A DNA stretch of 34,650 bases from JAEULH01 sp034382075 (GCA_034382075.1 JAXMOZ010000034.1:1-34650); one strand, 5' to 3'. Positions 8,058 through 17,748 are shown, numbered from the stretch's first letter. The notes: generated by a model not told the origin, from the sequence alone. A program made the numbers and translations.

Positions 8058-8783
8058 TTGCCATCGCCACCGTTGTCCGATCCGGCCATTGACCTCACCC
8101 AAGTCCACCTGAGCTTGGGAAGCGCCGCCGGCCCGGTCAATATCCTGGGAGGCATCGATCTTCGTGTGCACGCCGGCGAGACCGTCGGCCTGATCGGGCC
8201 GTCCGGGTCCGGCAAGACCAGCCTGCTGATGATCATCGCCGGGCTGGAGCGGGCGACGGCCGGGCGCGTGGTCGTCGCCGGCCAGGACCTGTCGATCCTT
8301 AACGAGGACGGGCTCGCGGCGTTCCGCGGCCGGCGCGTCGGCGTCGTGTTCCAGAACTTCCACCTTGTTCCGACCATGACCGCGCTCGAAAACGTCGCCC
8401 TTCCGTTGGAGCTCGCGGGCCAGCGCGGCGCCTTCGTTCGGGCGAGGGAGCTGCTCGCGGCCGTCGGCCTGGACCATCGGCTCCGGCACTATCCGGCGCA
8501 GCTTTCCGGCGGCGAGCAGCAGCGCGTCGCCCTGGCCCGGGCCTTCGTCGCCGAACCGGCGCTGCTGCTTGCCGACGAGCCCACCGGCAACCTCGACGGG
8601 GCAACGGGTGGCGCGGTGATCGAGCTCATGTTCGACCTGCACCGGCGAAGGCGGACGACCCTGCTCCTGATCACCCACGACCCGGCTTTGGCCGGCCGCT
8701 GCGCCCGGACCATCGAGCTCAAGGACGGGCGGATCGTCGCCGACCGGCGAGCGCCGGCGCTGAGCGCGGTCGGCGGCACGTGA
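8058..8783 (+). CDS. ABC transporter ATP-binding protein, YbbA/LolD-like
   Basis: The ATPase subunit of a MacB/LolD-type exporter. From TTG 8058 it has 241 residues with Walker A GPSGSGKTS (from about residue 47), Q-loop VVFQNFHLVPTMTALENVAL, signature LSGGEQQRVALARA, Walker B LLLADEPTGNLD and switch His in LLLITHDPAL. GAGGAG at 8044-8049 lies eight bases before TTG 8058, which is why I prefer it to the upstream start at 8016 (its added residues are Arg-rich and not family-like). The stop overlaps the start of the permease gene (GTGA, 8780-8783), so the two are translationally coupled. Confidence 0.94.
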   Translation: MPSPPLSDPAIDLTQVHLSLGSAAGPVNILGGIDLRVHAGETVGLIGPSGSGKTSLLMIIAGLERATAGRVVVAGQDLSILNEDGLAAFRGRRVGVVFQNFHLVPTMTALENVALPLELAGQRGAFVRARELLAAVGLDHRLRHYPAQLSGGEQQRVALARAFVAEPALLLADEPTGNLDGATGGAVIELMFDLHRRRRTTLLLITHDPALAGRCARTIELKDGRIVADRRAPALSAVGGT

Positions 8784-11308
8784 GGTATACCCGGCGCCTC
8801 GTCCTCGCCTGGCGGCTGGCGCGCCGGGAGTTGCGGGGCGGCCTTGCCGGCTTTCGCGTCCTCCTGGCGAGCCTGGCCCTGGGCGTTGCCGCCATCGCCG
8901 CGGTCGGCACGTTGAGCTCCGCCGTCCTCGGCGGGCTCGCGGCCGATGCCCGGGCGCTGCTGGGCGGCGACGTCGAAGTCCAGCTTTCGCAGCGCCCGCC
9001 CGCGGCGGCGGAGGCGGCCTGGCTGCGCGAGCACGCGGCGGCGGTCTCGGAGGTCATCGAGATGCGCGGGATGGCCCGCGCCGGCGAGGCCCGCGCGCTG
9101 GTCGAGCTCAAGGTGGTGGACGCCGCCTACCCGCTGGTCGGAGCGATCGCCCTCGAGCCGGCGCAGCCCCTGGCGGAGGCGTTGGCGGAGCGCAGCGGCA
9201 CCTGGGGCGCCGTTGCCGAGGAGGGGCTGCTGGCCAAGCTCGGCGTCGGCGTCGGCGACCGCCTTCGGCTCGGCGAGAGCGAGGTGGAGGTCCGCGCCGT
9301 CATCGCCCGCGAGCCGGATCGGGTGACCAACGTCATCAGTTTCGGGCCGCGGCTGATGCTGGGGTCCGAAGCGCTGGCCGCGACCGGGCTGATGCAGCCG
9401 GGCAGCCTCTACCGCCACAACACCCGGGTGCTGCTGTTGCCGGAGGTGGAGCCGGCGTCATGGTCGGCGACAGCGCGAGACGCTTTTCCCGCCGCGGGCT
9501 GGCAGATCCGCGAAGCCTCGGCCGCGGCGCCAGGCGTGCGCCGGTTCGTCGACCGGCTCGGCATGGTGCTGACCTTCGTCGGGCTGTCGGCGTTGCTCAT
9601 CGGCGGCCTCGGCGTTGCCAACGCGGTGCGCCACTACCTGGCCGGAAAGGCCGAAACCATCGCCACCCTGAAGTGCCTGGGCGCGCCGGGAGGGTTGATC
9701 GTCGAGGTCTATCTCCTCCAGGTGCTGATCCTGACAGCCGGCGGCGTTCTCGCCGGGCTGGTTCTCGGCGCCGGGCTGCCGCTGGCGGGGCTGGCGCTGC
9801 TGGAAGGTGTGCTGCCCATTCCCGTTGCCCTCGGGCTGCAGCCGGCGCCGCTGCTGGTCGCCGCGGCGATGGGCTTCTTCACCGCGCTGACCTTCGCCTT
9901 CTGGCCGTTGGGGCAGGCGCGCGAGGTGCCCGCGGCGGGCCTGTTCCGCGGCGCCATCGACACCGGCCACGGCCGCCCCCGCCTGGCCTACGCTTGTGCC
10001 GCGGCAGCGAGCGCGCTGGCGCTGGCGGCGCTGGCGATTGCAACCGCCAGCACCCCCGGTTTCGCCGCCTGGTTCGTCCTCGGCGCGGTGCTGACGCTTG
10101 CGGTCCTCAGGGGAGCGGCCGGATTGCTGATGGCCTTGGCGTCCCGCCTGCCGCGGATGCGCTCGGCGTCGTTGCGGCTTGCGATCGAGGGCCTGCACCG
10201 CCCGAACGCGCCGACACCCGGCGTGGTCGTCTCGCTGGGCGCCGGGCTCACGGTCCTCGTCGCCGTCGCCCTCATCGACAGCAACACCCGCGCCCAGATC
10301 GGCGAGCGGCTGCCGGACAGCGTGCCGGCCTTCTTCTTCATCGACATCCCGAGCGGCACCGCCGAGGCGTTCGAAGCCACCGTCCGCGCCGTTCCCGGCG
10401 TCGGCGCCCTCGAGCGGGTGCCGTCGCTTCGCGGCCGGATCACCGCCATCGCGGGCGTCCCGGTGGACCGGGCGACCGTAGCTCCGGACGCCGCCTGGGC
10501 AGTGCGTGGCGACCGGGCGCTGACCTACGCGCCGAGCGCGCCGGTGGACGCGGAGATCACAGCCGGCCGCTGGTGGCCCGAAGGCTACGGCGGGCCGCCG
10601 CTCCTCTCGCTGGACGCGGACCTCGCCAGCGGCTTCGGGGTCGGGCTTGGCGACACGATCACCTTGAACGTCCTCGGCCGGGAGATCACCGCCGAGATCG
10701 CCTCGCTCAGGCGGATCGACTGGCGGGCGGTGCCCTTCGACTTCGCCATGATCCTCTCGCCCGGGACCCTCGCCGGCGCACCGCACACCCACATCGCCGC
10801 CGTCTACGCGCCACGCGAAGCAGAGGCGGCGCTGGAGCGGGCGGTGACTGACCGCTTCGCCAACGTCAGCGCCATCCGCACCCGCGAGGCGCTATCGGCG
10901 GTCACGGGGCTGCTCGACCGGATTTCCTGGGCGGTGCGCGCCGCCGCCGCCCTGACCCTCGCCGCCGGCGCGGTTGTGCTGGCCGGCGCGGTGGCCGCCG
11001 ACCGGCGGAGGCGCACGTACGAGGCGGTCGTCTTCAAGGTGCTGGGCGCGACCCGGGCCAGGATCGCCGGCACCTACCTCGTCGAGTACGGCGTCCTCGG
11101 CGTGGTCACTGCCGCCATCGCCGCGGGCCTCGGCGCCGCCGTCGCCTGGGCGGTCTCGACCCGGGTCATGGACTTCGCCTGGTCCATGCGCTGGGACATC
11201 GTGGCCGCGCCCGTGGCCATCTGCGTCATCCTCACCCTGGCTGTCGGCTTCGCCGGCACCTGGCGCATCCTCGGACAGAAAGCCGCGCCCTACCTCCGCA
11301 ACGAATAA
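8780..11308 (+). CDS. ABC transporter permease, YbbP/FtsX family
   Basis: The membrane partner of the preceding ATPase; 842 residues. One helix follows the basic N-terminus (about 24-50), then a large extracytoplasmic region. A first FtsX block (about 265-420) contains FVGLSALLIGGLGVANAVRH and a coupling segment KAETIATLKCLGAPGGLIVE. Helices at about 400-460 follow, then a second extracytoplasmic domain, and a C-terminal FtsX block (about 720-835) with YEAVVFKVLGATRARIAGTY. This duplicated layout, about 800 residues, matches YbbP-type permeases, linked to lysophospholipid or lipid handling by the tesA neighbourhood (an inference; substrate unproven). It starts with GTG overlapping the upstream TGA by four bases. 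Confidence 0.93.
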   Translation: MRYTRRLVLAWRLARRELRGGLAGFRVLLASLALGVAAIAAVGTLSSAVLGGLAADARALLGGDVEVQLSQRPPAAAEAAWLREHAAAVSEVIEMRGMARAGEARALVELKVVDAAYPLVGAIALEPAQPLAEALAERSGTWGAVAEEGLLAKLGVGVGDRLRLGESEVEVRAVIAREPDRVTNVISFGPRLMLGSEALAATGLMQPGSLYRHNTRVLLLPEVEPASWSATARDAFPAAGWQIREASAAAPGVRRFVDRLGMVLTFVGLSALLIGGLGVANAVRHYLAGKAETIATLKCLGAPGGLIVEVYLLQVLILTAGGVLAGLVLGAGLPLAGLALLEGVLPIPVALGLQPAPLLVAAAMGFFTALTFAFWPLGQAREVPAAGLFRGAIDTGHGRPRLAYACAAAASALALAALAIATASTPGFAAWFVLGAVLTLAVLRGAAGLLMALASRLPRMRSASLRLAIEGLHRPNAPTPGVVVSLGAGLTVLVAVALIDSNTRAQIGERLPDSVPAFFFIDIPSGTAEAFEATVRAVPGVGALERVPSLRGRITAIAGVPVDRATVAPDAAWAVRGDRALTYAPSAPVDAEITAGRWWPEGYGGPPLLSLDADLASGFGVGLGDTITLNVLGREITAEIASLRRIDWRAVPFDFAMILSPGTLAGAPHTHIAAVYAPREAEAALERAVTDRFANVSAIRTREALSAVTGLLDRISWAVRAAAALTLAAGAVVLAGAVAADRRRRTYEAVVFKVLGATRARIAGTYLVEYGVLGVVTAAIAAGLGAAVAWAVSTRVMDFAWSMRWDIVAAPVAICVILTLAVGFAGTWRILGQKAAPYLRNE

Positions 11309-11469
11309 CACTGGACCTCGGCTTCGTCGGTGACGGCGGTCACAGCATCCGTCGGCGGGTGATCCTCGTCCCACACCGAGCCGGAAGCTCGCTCGCGCCT
11401 GCCATAAGGCAAGGTCCCGTCCCCGATCGTTCTCCATTGTCCGTCGAGGGGGCGGGAGAACGGGCGCAC

Positions 11470-12795
11470 ATGGAAACCTACATCCTGGTCCTTGGCGGCT
11501 TCGGCGCGGTTGTGCTGCTCACCGCTTGGCTGCCGATGGTGCTGAAGGAACTGCCGCTGTCGCTGCCGATCGTCTGCGTGCTGATCGGCGCGGGCCTCGG
11601 CTACGGCATCGCCGGCGAAGGGCCGCTGCCGCTGCTCTTCCCCAAGGTCACCGAGCGGGCGAGCGAGCTCGTGGTGATCGTGGCGCTGATGGGCGCCGGG
11701 CTGAAGCTCGACCGGCCGCTGGGGTTGCGCTCCTGGGCGCCGACCTGGCGGCTGCTGGGCATCACCATGCCCTTGACCATCGCCGCCATCGCCCTGCTGG
11801 CTTGGGGCGGGCTCGGCCTGCCGCTCGCTTCTGCGCTGCTTCTGGCGGCGCTGCTGGCGCCGACCGATCCCGTTCTCGCCGCCGACGTCCAGGTCGGCCC
11901 GCCGGGGTCCGGCGAGGAGGACGAGGTGCGCTTCGGGCTGACCTCCGAGGCCGGGCTCAACGACGGCCTCGCCTTCCCGTTCACCAACCTCGCCATCGCC
12001 GTGGCCGCGGTCGCCGCCGGGCAGGCGCAGGGCTGGTTCACCGGCTGGCTGCTGGAGGACGTGGCCTGGAAGATCGGGGTCGGCGTCGCCATGGGCTGGA
12101 TCGTCGGCAAGCTGCTGGCGTTCCTGACCTTTCGGCTTCCGGACCGGGCGAAGCTGTCGCGGACCGGCGACGGCTTCGTCGCCCTCGGGATCACCTGTCT
12201 GTCCTACAGCCTAACCGAAGTCGCCCACGGCTACGGCTTCATTGCCGTCTTCGTCACCGCCCTCTCGCTCCGCGATGCCGAGCGAAGCCACGAGTACCAC
12301 GACAAGCTTCACGAGTTCGCCGAGCAGCTCGAGCGGCTGTTGATGATGCTGATTTTGGTGCTGTTCGGGATCTCGATCGCCGGCGGCCTGCTCGCCCCGC
12401 TGTCGTGGACCGATGCGCTGGCCGGCCTCGCCGTCCTGCTGATCGTCCGGCCGCTGGCGGGGCTCGCCGGGCTCGCGGGCGCCGCCATGCCGTTTCGCGA
12501 ACGCGCGGTCATCGGCTTCTTCGGCATCCGCGGGATCGGTTCGTTCTACTACCTGGCCTATGCCCTCAACGAGGCAAGCTTCCCCGCCGCCGACCGGCTC
12601 TGGGCGATCACCGGGTTCATCGTCCTCGTCTCGATCCTGCTGCACGGGATGACGGTGACGCCGATCATCGGCTGGATGGACCGGGCCAGGGATCAGGAGC
12701 CGGGATCTTCCTCCAGCGAGAGCAGCGAGGCGTTGCCGCTCGAGGCGGTGGTATCGACGCAGAGCGTTCGTTCGTGGGCGAACCGGCCGAGATAG
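11470..12795 (+). CDS. Na+(K+)/H+ antiporter, CPA1/NhaP type
   Basis: An integral membrane cation/proton exchanger. From ATG 11470 (METYILVLGG) it has 441 residues and about 12 hydrophobic segments. Family motifs are LLAALLAPTDPVLAADVQVG, with the Asp of the P-T-D-P motif, and SEAGLNDGLAFPFTNLAIAV, with the E-x2-L-N-D-G motif that carries ion-translocation residues. GFFGIRGIGSFYYLAYAL near the C-terminus is also typical. The frame extends upstream to 11359, but that part is not membrane-like, and GGGAG lies about a dozen bases before ATG 11470. The last 35 or so residues (Ser-rich, after WMDRARDQ) are encoded opposite the 3' end of putA, a 103-base coding overlap. Confidence 0.92.
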   Translation: METYILVLGGFGAVVLLTAWLPMVLKELPLSLPIVCVLIGAGLGYGIAGEGPLPLLFPKVTERASELVVIVALMGAGLKLDRPLGLRSWAPTWRLLGITMPLTIAAIALLAWGGLGLPLASALLLAALLAPTDPVLAADVQVGPPGSGEEDEVRFGLTSEAGLNDGLAFPFTNLAIAVAAVAAGQAQGWFTGWLLEDVAWKIGVGVAMGWIVGKLLAFLTFRLPDRAKLSRTGDGFVALGITCLSYSLTEVAHGYGFIAVFVTALSLRDAERSHEYHDKLHEFAEQLERLLMMLILVLFGISIAGGLLAPLSWTDALAGLAVLLIVRPLAGLAGLAGAAMPFRERAVIGFFGIRGIGSFYYLAYALNEASFPAADRLWAITGFIVLVSILLHGMTVTPIIGWMDRARDQEPGSSSSESSEALPLEAVVSTQSVRSWANRPR

Positions 12796-15700
12796 TGCGC
12801 TGAGGCCGCGGGAGGCGCACCCGCTCCGAGCGAAGGATCGGGCCCGTCGGAGAACAGGATCAGCGGCAGGATCGGCCCAGGGCGATCCGCCAGACCGCGG
12901 GCGATGGCGCCGGCCTGTGCGCCGGGTCCGACGCAGGCCACGCCGGCCAGATCCGCTGCCGCCAGCAGCTCGTCGAGGCCCGCGTCGCTGCCAGCCGGCA
13001 GAAGCGCCAGCGCGGCTTCGGGGACGCCGGCGGCGTGCAGCCCGGCGACGATCGTCGCGGCCACGGCCGGATCGCGGTGCCAGGCAACGACGCCATTGCC
13101 CATGGCCAGGGCCGTGCCGACCTGGGCGGCGAAGGCGGCCATGCCTTCCTCCTCGGCAGCGGAGAGGCAGGCGATCATTCCGCGGGGGTGGACACTCAGC
13201 TCGTTGCGCTCGCCGGTGGGCCCCGGTAGCGCGACGGGGTCGGCATACTCCGCGCGCAGCTGGGCGGCGTAGAAGCGGAGATGGCGGGCCGCCTGCCCCT
13301 GCTCTGCGTCGCCCGAAGCCAGCCGATCCGCCGCCGCCTCCAGCACCCCGGCGCGGTGGTGCGCCGGCATCGCCGCCCATGCTCCCCAGCCGGCCGCGAC
13401 TTCGCGCAGCGCGGCCGCGAAGCCGGCGCGCGAGAAGCGGATGTCGCCACCGTCCGTGTTCCCCGTCGTGGCCGCCCGGGGCTGACCGCCGTGGCCATCC
13501 GCCGGCCGGTAGCGCGAAAAGGCGCGCAGGTAGGAGGGACCGCCCGCCTTCGGCCCGGTGCCGGACAGCCCCTCGCCGCCGAACGGCTGAACCCCGACCA
13601 TGGCGCCGATCTGGTTGCGGTTGACGTAGGTGTTGCCGATGCGGGTGCGGGCGAAGATCTCCCGCCAGGTTCGGTCGATGCGGGTCTGGATGCCGAGGGT
13701 CAGCCCGTAGCCGGTGGCGTTGATCGCCTCGATCACCTCGTCCAGCCGGTCGGCGCGGTAGCGGATGAGGTGGAGGACCGGGCCGAACACCTCCCTCTGC
13801 AGGCGCGACAGCCGGTCGATCTCGACGAGGGCCGGGGCGAAGAACGTTCCCCGCTCTGTGCCACGGCCGAGCCTGGCGCGCTTCAGCACCCGCGCCTCGT
13901 GGCTCATCCGGGCGAGATGCCCCTCGAGCATGTCGCGGGCCTCCGCATCGATCAGCGGGCCGATGTCGGTGGCGATCAGCGCCGGATCGCCCACGGCAAG
14001 CTCGTCCATGGCGCCCGCCAGCATCTCGACCAGCGCGGCTGCGATGTCCTCCTGGATGAACAGCACCCGGAGCGCCGAGCAGCGCTGACCGGCGCTCTGG
14101 AAGGCGGACGTCAGGGCGTCGCGGGTCACCTGCTCGGGGAGCGCGGTGGAGTCGACGATCATCGCGTTCTGCCCGCCGGTCTCCGCGATCAGCGCCGGCG
14201 GCGGGCCGCCTCGCCGGGCGAGAGTGCGGTTGATCTGCCAGGCGACCTCGGTCGAGCCGGTAAAGGCGACGCCGCCGATCCTGGGATCCGCCACCAGCGG
14301 CGCGCCGACCGAGGCTCCGTCGCCGGGAAGGAGGTGCAGGACGTCGGCGGGGACGCCCGCCGCGTGCAGCAGGCGAACCGCCTCCGCGGCGATCAGCGGC
14401 GTCTGCTCCGCCGGCTTGGCCACCACGGCGTTGCCGGCGGCCAATGCCGCTGCGACCTGGCCGGTGAAGATCGCCAGCGGAAAGTTCCAAGGGCTGATGC
14501 AGGCGAAGACACCGCCGCTGGTCAGCAGCGCCGCGCCGGCGCCACCGGCCGAAGCCGGCAGCGGCAGCGGCCGAACCAAGTCGCTTCGCGCCCGGGCGGC
14601 GTAGTAGCGGCAGAAGTCGACGGCCTCGCGCACCTCGGCCACCGCGTCCGGCAGGGTCTTACCGGCCTCGGCGACGCACATCGCCATGAACTCCGCCATC
14701 CGCCGTTCGAACAGGTCGGCCGCGCGCTCCAGGCAGGCCGCCCGCGCCTCCACCGCGGTCTCCGCCCAGCCCGGCGCGCTCGCGGCGGCGGCAGCAAGCG
14801 CGGCATCCAGATGCTCCGGCCCGGCCTCGGCCACTCGCCCCACCTCGCGGCCGTGGTCGGCCGGGGAGACGACCGGTTGTGCCGCATCGCCCGCCTCGCA
14901 GCCGGCGACGATGGGGCCGGCCTGCCACGGTCGCCGGCAAGCCTGGCTCATCTCATCCGCGAGCCGGGCAAGGCGCGTGCGGTCGCCAAGGTCGATCCCG
15001 GTGGAGTTCAGCCGCTCCGGCAGGAACATCGCCCGCGGCTCGAAGATCCGCGGGTGGGGGATGCAGGCGAGGCCGCGCACCCGGGCGACCGGGTCGGCGA
15101 TGATCTCGTCGATGGGCAGCCGGTCGTCCTGGATACGGTTGACGAACGAGCTGTTGGCGCCGTTCTCGAGCAGCCTGCGGACCAGGTAGGCGAGCAGGTC
15201 CTCGTGCCGGCCCACCGGCGCGTAGATGCGGCAGGGAACGCCGATCCCGTCCCTCTCCACCACCTGCTCGTACAGGGTCTCGCCCATGCCGTGCAGCCGC
15301 TGGAACTCGAAGTCGCGGCCGCCGCCGGCGTCCTCCAGTACCGCGGCGATGGAGTGGGCGTTGTGGGTGGCGAACTGGGGGTAGAACAGCTCGGGCTCGG
15401 CCAGCAGCATCCGGGCGCAGGCGAGGTAGGAGACGTCGGTCGAGGCCTTGCGGGTAAAGACCGGGTAGCCGGGCAGGCCGAGCTCCTGGGCCCGCTTGAT
15501 CTCGGCGTCCCAGTAGGCGCCCTTGACCAGCCGCACCATCAGCCGCCGCCGCGTCCGCCGGGCAAGATCCGCCAGCCACTCGATCACGAACGGCGCGGTC
15601 TTCTGGTAGGTCTGGACCACGACGCCGAGGCCACCCCAGCCTGCGAGCCCGCGATCTCGAGCGAGCGCCTCGATCACGTCCAGGGAGAGGTCGAGCCGAT

Positions 15701-16592
15701 CGGCCTCCTCGGCGTCGATGGTCAGCGCGATGTCGGCCTCGGCCGCGGCCAAAGCCAGCTCGCGCACCCGCGAGACGAGCTCGGACGCAACCCGCTCCGC
15801 CTGCGCCGCTTCGTAGCGGGGATGCAGCGCCGAGAGCTTGACCGAGATCCCCGGCCCCGAGACGACGTCGCGCTGTCTCGCCGCCGCGCCGATGGCGGCA
15901 ATGGCGGCGCGGTAGGCCTCATGGTAGCGGTCGGCGTCGGCCATGGTCCGCGCCGCTTCGCCCAGCATGTCGTAGGAGAAGCGATAGCCGCGGGCCTCCA
16001 GGGGCTTCGCCCGCTCCAGCGCCTGGTCGATGCTCCGGCCCATGACGAACTGCCGGCCGAGGATGCGCATCGCCTGGTTGACCGCCTCGCGGACCACCGG
16101 CTCGCCCAGGCGGGCAACCAGCCGGCGCATCACCGCCCCCGGCGACTGGCCGGAGGCATCGTGAAGCCGCACCAGCCGGCCGGTGAGCATCAACGCCCAG
16201 GTGGAGGCGTTGACGAACACGGACGTGCTGCGGCCGAGGTGGCGGTCCCAGTCCGCCGCGGACAGCTTGTCGCGGATCAGCCGTTCCTGGGTCAGGTCGT
16301 CGGGCACGCGCAGCAGCGCCTCGGCGATGCACATCAACAGCACGCCTTCCTGCGAGGACAGCCCGTACTCGTGGAGGAAGGCGTCGAGCCCGCCCCGGCC
16401 GAGGCGCTCGCTTCGAACCGCCTCGACCAGCCGGCGCGCCCGCGCCTCGACGCGGCTGCGGCTGTCCTCGCTGCCGTCGAGGGAGGCGAGGAGAGCGCGG
16501 ACCGACGCCGCCTCGTCGCCGCGGTGATGCGCGCGGATGGCGGCGCGAAGCGGCCCCGGATCGTCAGGCGGTGCCTCGAACACGAACTTCAT
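12693..16592 (-). CDS. putA: Bifunctional proline dehydrogenase / P5C dehydrogenase PutA
   Basis: Oxidises L-proline to glutamate in two steps (FAD-dependent proline dehydrogenase, then NAD-dependent aldehyde dehydrogenase) with channelling of the intermediate. The 1299-residue protein has the PRODH barrel at about 130-480 (PGISVKLSALHPRYE, VKGAYWDAEIKRAQ near 357, and PVGRHEDLLAYLVRRLLENG). The P5CDH domain is at about 560-1050, with FACISPWNFPLAIFTGQVAA, FTGSTEVAWQINR, AETGGQNAMIVDS near 804 and catalytic Cys in SAGQRCSALR near 836. The C-terminal ALDH-like extension ends with CVDTTASSGNASLLSLEE, typical of long PutAs. The N-terminus begins directly in the alpha domain without a ribbon-helix-helix, so this PutA should not act as its own repressor; no Lrp-type putR is adjacent. 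Confidence 0.97.
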   Translation of the reverse strand: MKFVFEAPPDDPGPLRAAIRAHHRGDEAASVRALLASLDGSEDSRSRVEARARRLVEAVRSERLGRGGLDAFLHEYGLSSQEGVLLMCIAEALLRVPDDLTQERLIRDKLSAADWDRHLGRSTSVFVNASTWALMLTGRLVRLHDASGQSPGAVMRRLVARLGEPVVREAVNQAMRILGRQFVMGRSIDQALERAKPLEARGYRFSYDMLGEAARTMADADRYHEAYRAAIAAIGAAARQRDVVSGPGISVKLSALHPRYEAAQAERVASELVSRVRELALAAAEADIALTIDAEEADRLDLSLDVIEALARDRGLAGWGGLGVVVQTYQKTAPFVIEWLADLARRTRRRLMVRLVKGAYWDAEIKRAQELGLPGYPVFTRKASTDVSYLACARMLLAEPELFYPQFATHNAHSIAAVLEDAGGGRDFEFQRLHGMGETLYEQVVERDGIGVPCRIYAPVGRHEDLLAYLVRRLLENGANSSFVNRIQDDRLPIDEIIADPVARVRGLACIPHPRIFEPRAMFLPERLNSTGIDLGDRTRLARLADEMSQACRRPWQAGPIVAGCEAGDAAQPVVSPADHGREVGRVAEAGPEHLDAALAAAAASAPGWAETAVEARAACLERAADLFERRMAEFMAMCVAEAGKTLPDAVAEVREAVDFCRYYAARARSDLVRPLPLPASAGGAGAALLTSGGVFACISPWNFPLAIFTGQVAAALAAGNAVVAKPAEQTPLIAAEAVRLLHAAGVPADVLHLLPGDGASVGAPLVADPRIGGVAFTGSTEVAWQINRTLARRGGPPPALIAETGGQNAMIVDSTALPEQVTRDALTSAFQSAGQRCSALRVLFIQEDIAAALVEMLAGAMDELAVGDPALIATDIGPLIDAEARDMLEGHLARMSHEARVLKRARLGRGTERGTFFAPALVEIDRLSRLQREVFGPVLHLIRYRADRLDEVIEAINATGYGLTLGIQTRIDRTWREIFARTRIGNTYVNRNQIGAMVGVQPFGGEGLSGTGPKAGGPSYLRAFSRYRPADGHGGQPRAATTGNTDGGDIRFSRAGFAAALREVAAGWGAWAAMPAHHRAGVLEAAADRLASGDAEQGQAARHLRFYAAQLRAEYADPVALPGPTGERNELSVHPRGMIACLSAAEEEGMAAFAAQVGTALAMGNGVVAWHRDPAVAATIVAGLHAAGVPEAALALLPAGSDAGLDELLAAADLAGVACVGPGAQAGAIARGLADRPGPILPLILFSDGPDPSLGAGAPPAASAHYLGRFAHERTLCVDTTASSGNASLLSLEEDPGS

Positions 16593-16913
16593 CGCCGCCC
16601 CGCCACCCGCATTGCACGCCTGCTCGCATCATTCGGTCACATGGGCCGCCCTTCCCCTGTTTCCAGCGGGCGCCGCTCGGGCGGCCATGACCGCCGGCAC
16701 GGGCGCGCGAATGGCGACCGGCGCGATCGCCTGCCATGCCCCTACGCGGGTTACTCTGCCGGCATAGTACAGGATGGAGAAAATCAGACAGCAAAGCCGA
16801 ACAACATCCGCGAGAGGTCACTTCGAATAACGTAACAGCGCTTGGCATCACATGTTTAAATAAGGTCCCGCTTGCGCTACCATGCTCGCGCCTTCTGCAG
16901 GTCGATCAGAACC
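16593..16913. other. Divergent intergenic region, putA / EAL gene
   Basis: About 320 bases containing both divergent promoters. The part at 16755-16870 is clearly more AT-rich than its surroundings. On the minus strand a TACTAT-like -10 (about 16764-16769) is possible for putA; on the plus strand ATGTTTAAATAAGG (16852-16865) could serve the EAL gene. Neither has a convincing -35 partner at standard spacing, so I do not call a promoter. Confidence 0.4.
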
Positions 16914-17738
16914 GTGAACATCGTCAAGCGCGTCACCTTCGCCGCTGACTTCGCTGCGTTCTTCCAGCCGATCGTCAACGCCCGCACCGGCCGCATCCAT
17001 CACTACGAAGCGCTGGCGCGGTTCCCCGGCGACGGCGGAGTGCTGACCCCCCATGATCACATCGGCATGGCCGAGAGAAGCGGCTTCATCACCGTCTTCG
17101 ACCTGGCGATGGTGAGGAAGATCATCGCCTGGCTCGCCAGCCGGGAGAGCGGCCCGGGCGCGCCCCGGGTCGCGGTCAACATCTCCGGCCAGACGCTCTG
17201 CTCGCCCCCTTGCCTCGCCGAGCTCGAAGGCCTTCTCGGCGACAACCCCTGGCTCCGCGGCCGGCTGATGTTCGAGATCACCGAGTCGGCCCACCCGGGC
17301 AACCTCATCGCCGTCAACGCCTTCCTCCAGCGCCTCCGCCGCCGGGGCCTCCTGGTCTGCCTCGACGACTTCGGCGCCGGCGCGGCGAACTTCGAATACC
17401 TGTCGTGCCTCGAGGTCGACATCGTCAAGCTCGACGGCACCTGGCTGCAGGCCGCCCGGGCGGGCGGCGGCGGCGAGGCCTTCCTGCGCGCGCTGGTGAG
17501 CCTCTGCCAAGACCTCGGCATCGGCACCGTCGCCGAGATGGTCGAGGACGAGGCCGCGCTGGCCTTCGCCCGCGCCTGCGGCGTGACCTACGTCCAGGGG
17601 TTCCTGTTCGGAGCGCCCGCCGAGGACATCGCGGTCTTCCGCCGGAGCATCCCGGCGCGGCTGTTCTCGCCCCAGCCGTCGGTCGCGGCGCCGCCACGAA
17701 GACGCCTCGGCTCCCAGCGCCGTGCCCGCCCGGCGTGA
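16914..17738 (+). CDS. EAL-domain protein, probable active c-di-GMP phosphodiesterase
   Basis: A stand-alone EAL domain, 274 residues from GTG 16914. The residues needed for cyclic di-GMP hydrolysis appear present: Glu32 in YEALARF, Asn89 in VAVNISG, Glu121 in FEITES, Asp151-Asp152 in LDDFGAG, Lys172 in DIVKLDG, Glu208 in AEMVED and Gln228 in YVQGFLFG. Loop 6 reads DDFGAGAANFEYL, close to the consensus. There is no sensory or membrane domain, so it is probably cytosolic. The frame also permits TTG 16872, but that adds residues without family similarity. The next gene on the same strand is a longer, related protein whose EAL domain is degenerate; shared strings such as DNPWLRGRLMFEIT versus DNPWIRGRLIFEIT suggest duplication. 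Confidence 0.93.
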   Translation: MNIVKRVTFAADFAAFFQPIVNARTGRIHHYEALARFPGDGGVLTPHDHIGMAERSGFITVFDLAMVRKIIAWLASRESGPGAPRVAVNISGQTLCSPPCLAELEGLLGDNPWLRGRLMFEITESAHPGNLIAVNAFLQRLRRRGLLVCLDDFGAGAANFEYLSCLEVDIVKLDGTWLQAARAGGGGEAFLRALVSLCQDLGIGTVAEMVEDEAALAFARACGVTYVQGFLFGAPAEDIAVFRRSIPARLFSPQPSVAAPPRRRLGSQRRARPA

Positions 17739-17748
17739 CGGCCGTCAC
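17735..17748. repeat. 14-bp perfect palindrome at the end of the first EAL gene
   Basis: GTGACGGCCGTCAC is its own reverse complement and includes the stop codon of the upstream EAL gene. With no T-tract after it, it is not a standard terminator. It could be a small hairpin or a protein-binding site ahead of the second EAL gene. Confidence 0.4.

Noticed and set aside
13281..16835. A 1184-codon open frame on the plus strand
   Set aside because: It lies antisense to putA. Long antisense frames arise in high-GC genes because stop codons are rare; its translation is Arg/Ala/Gly-rich with no family signature.
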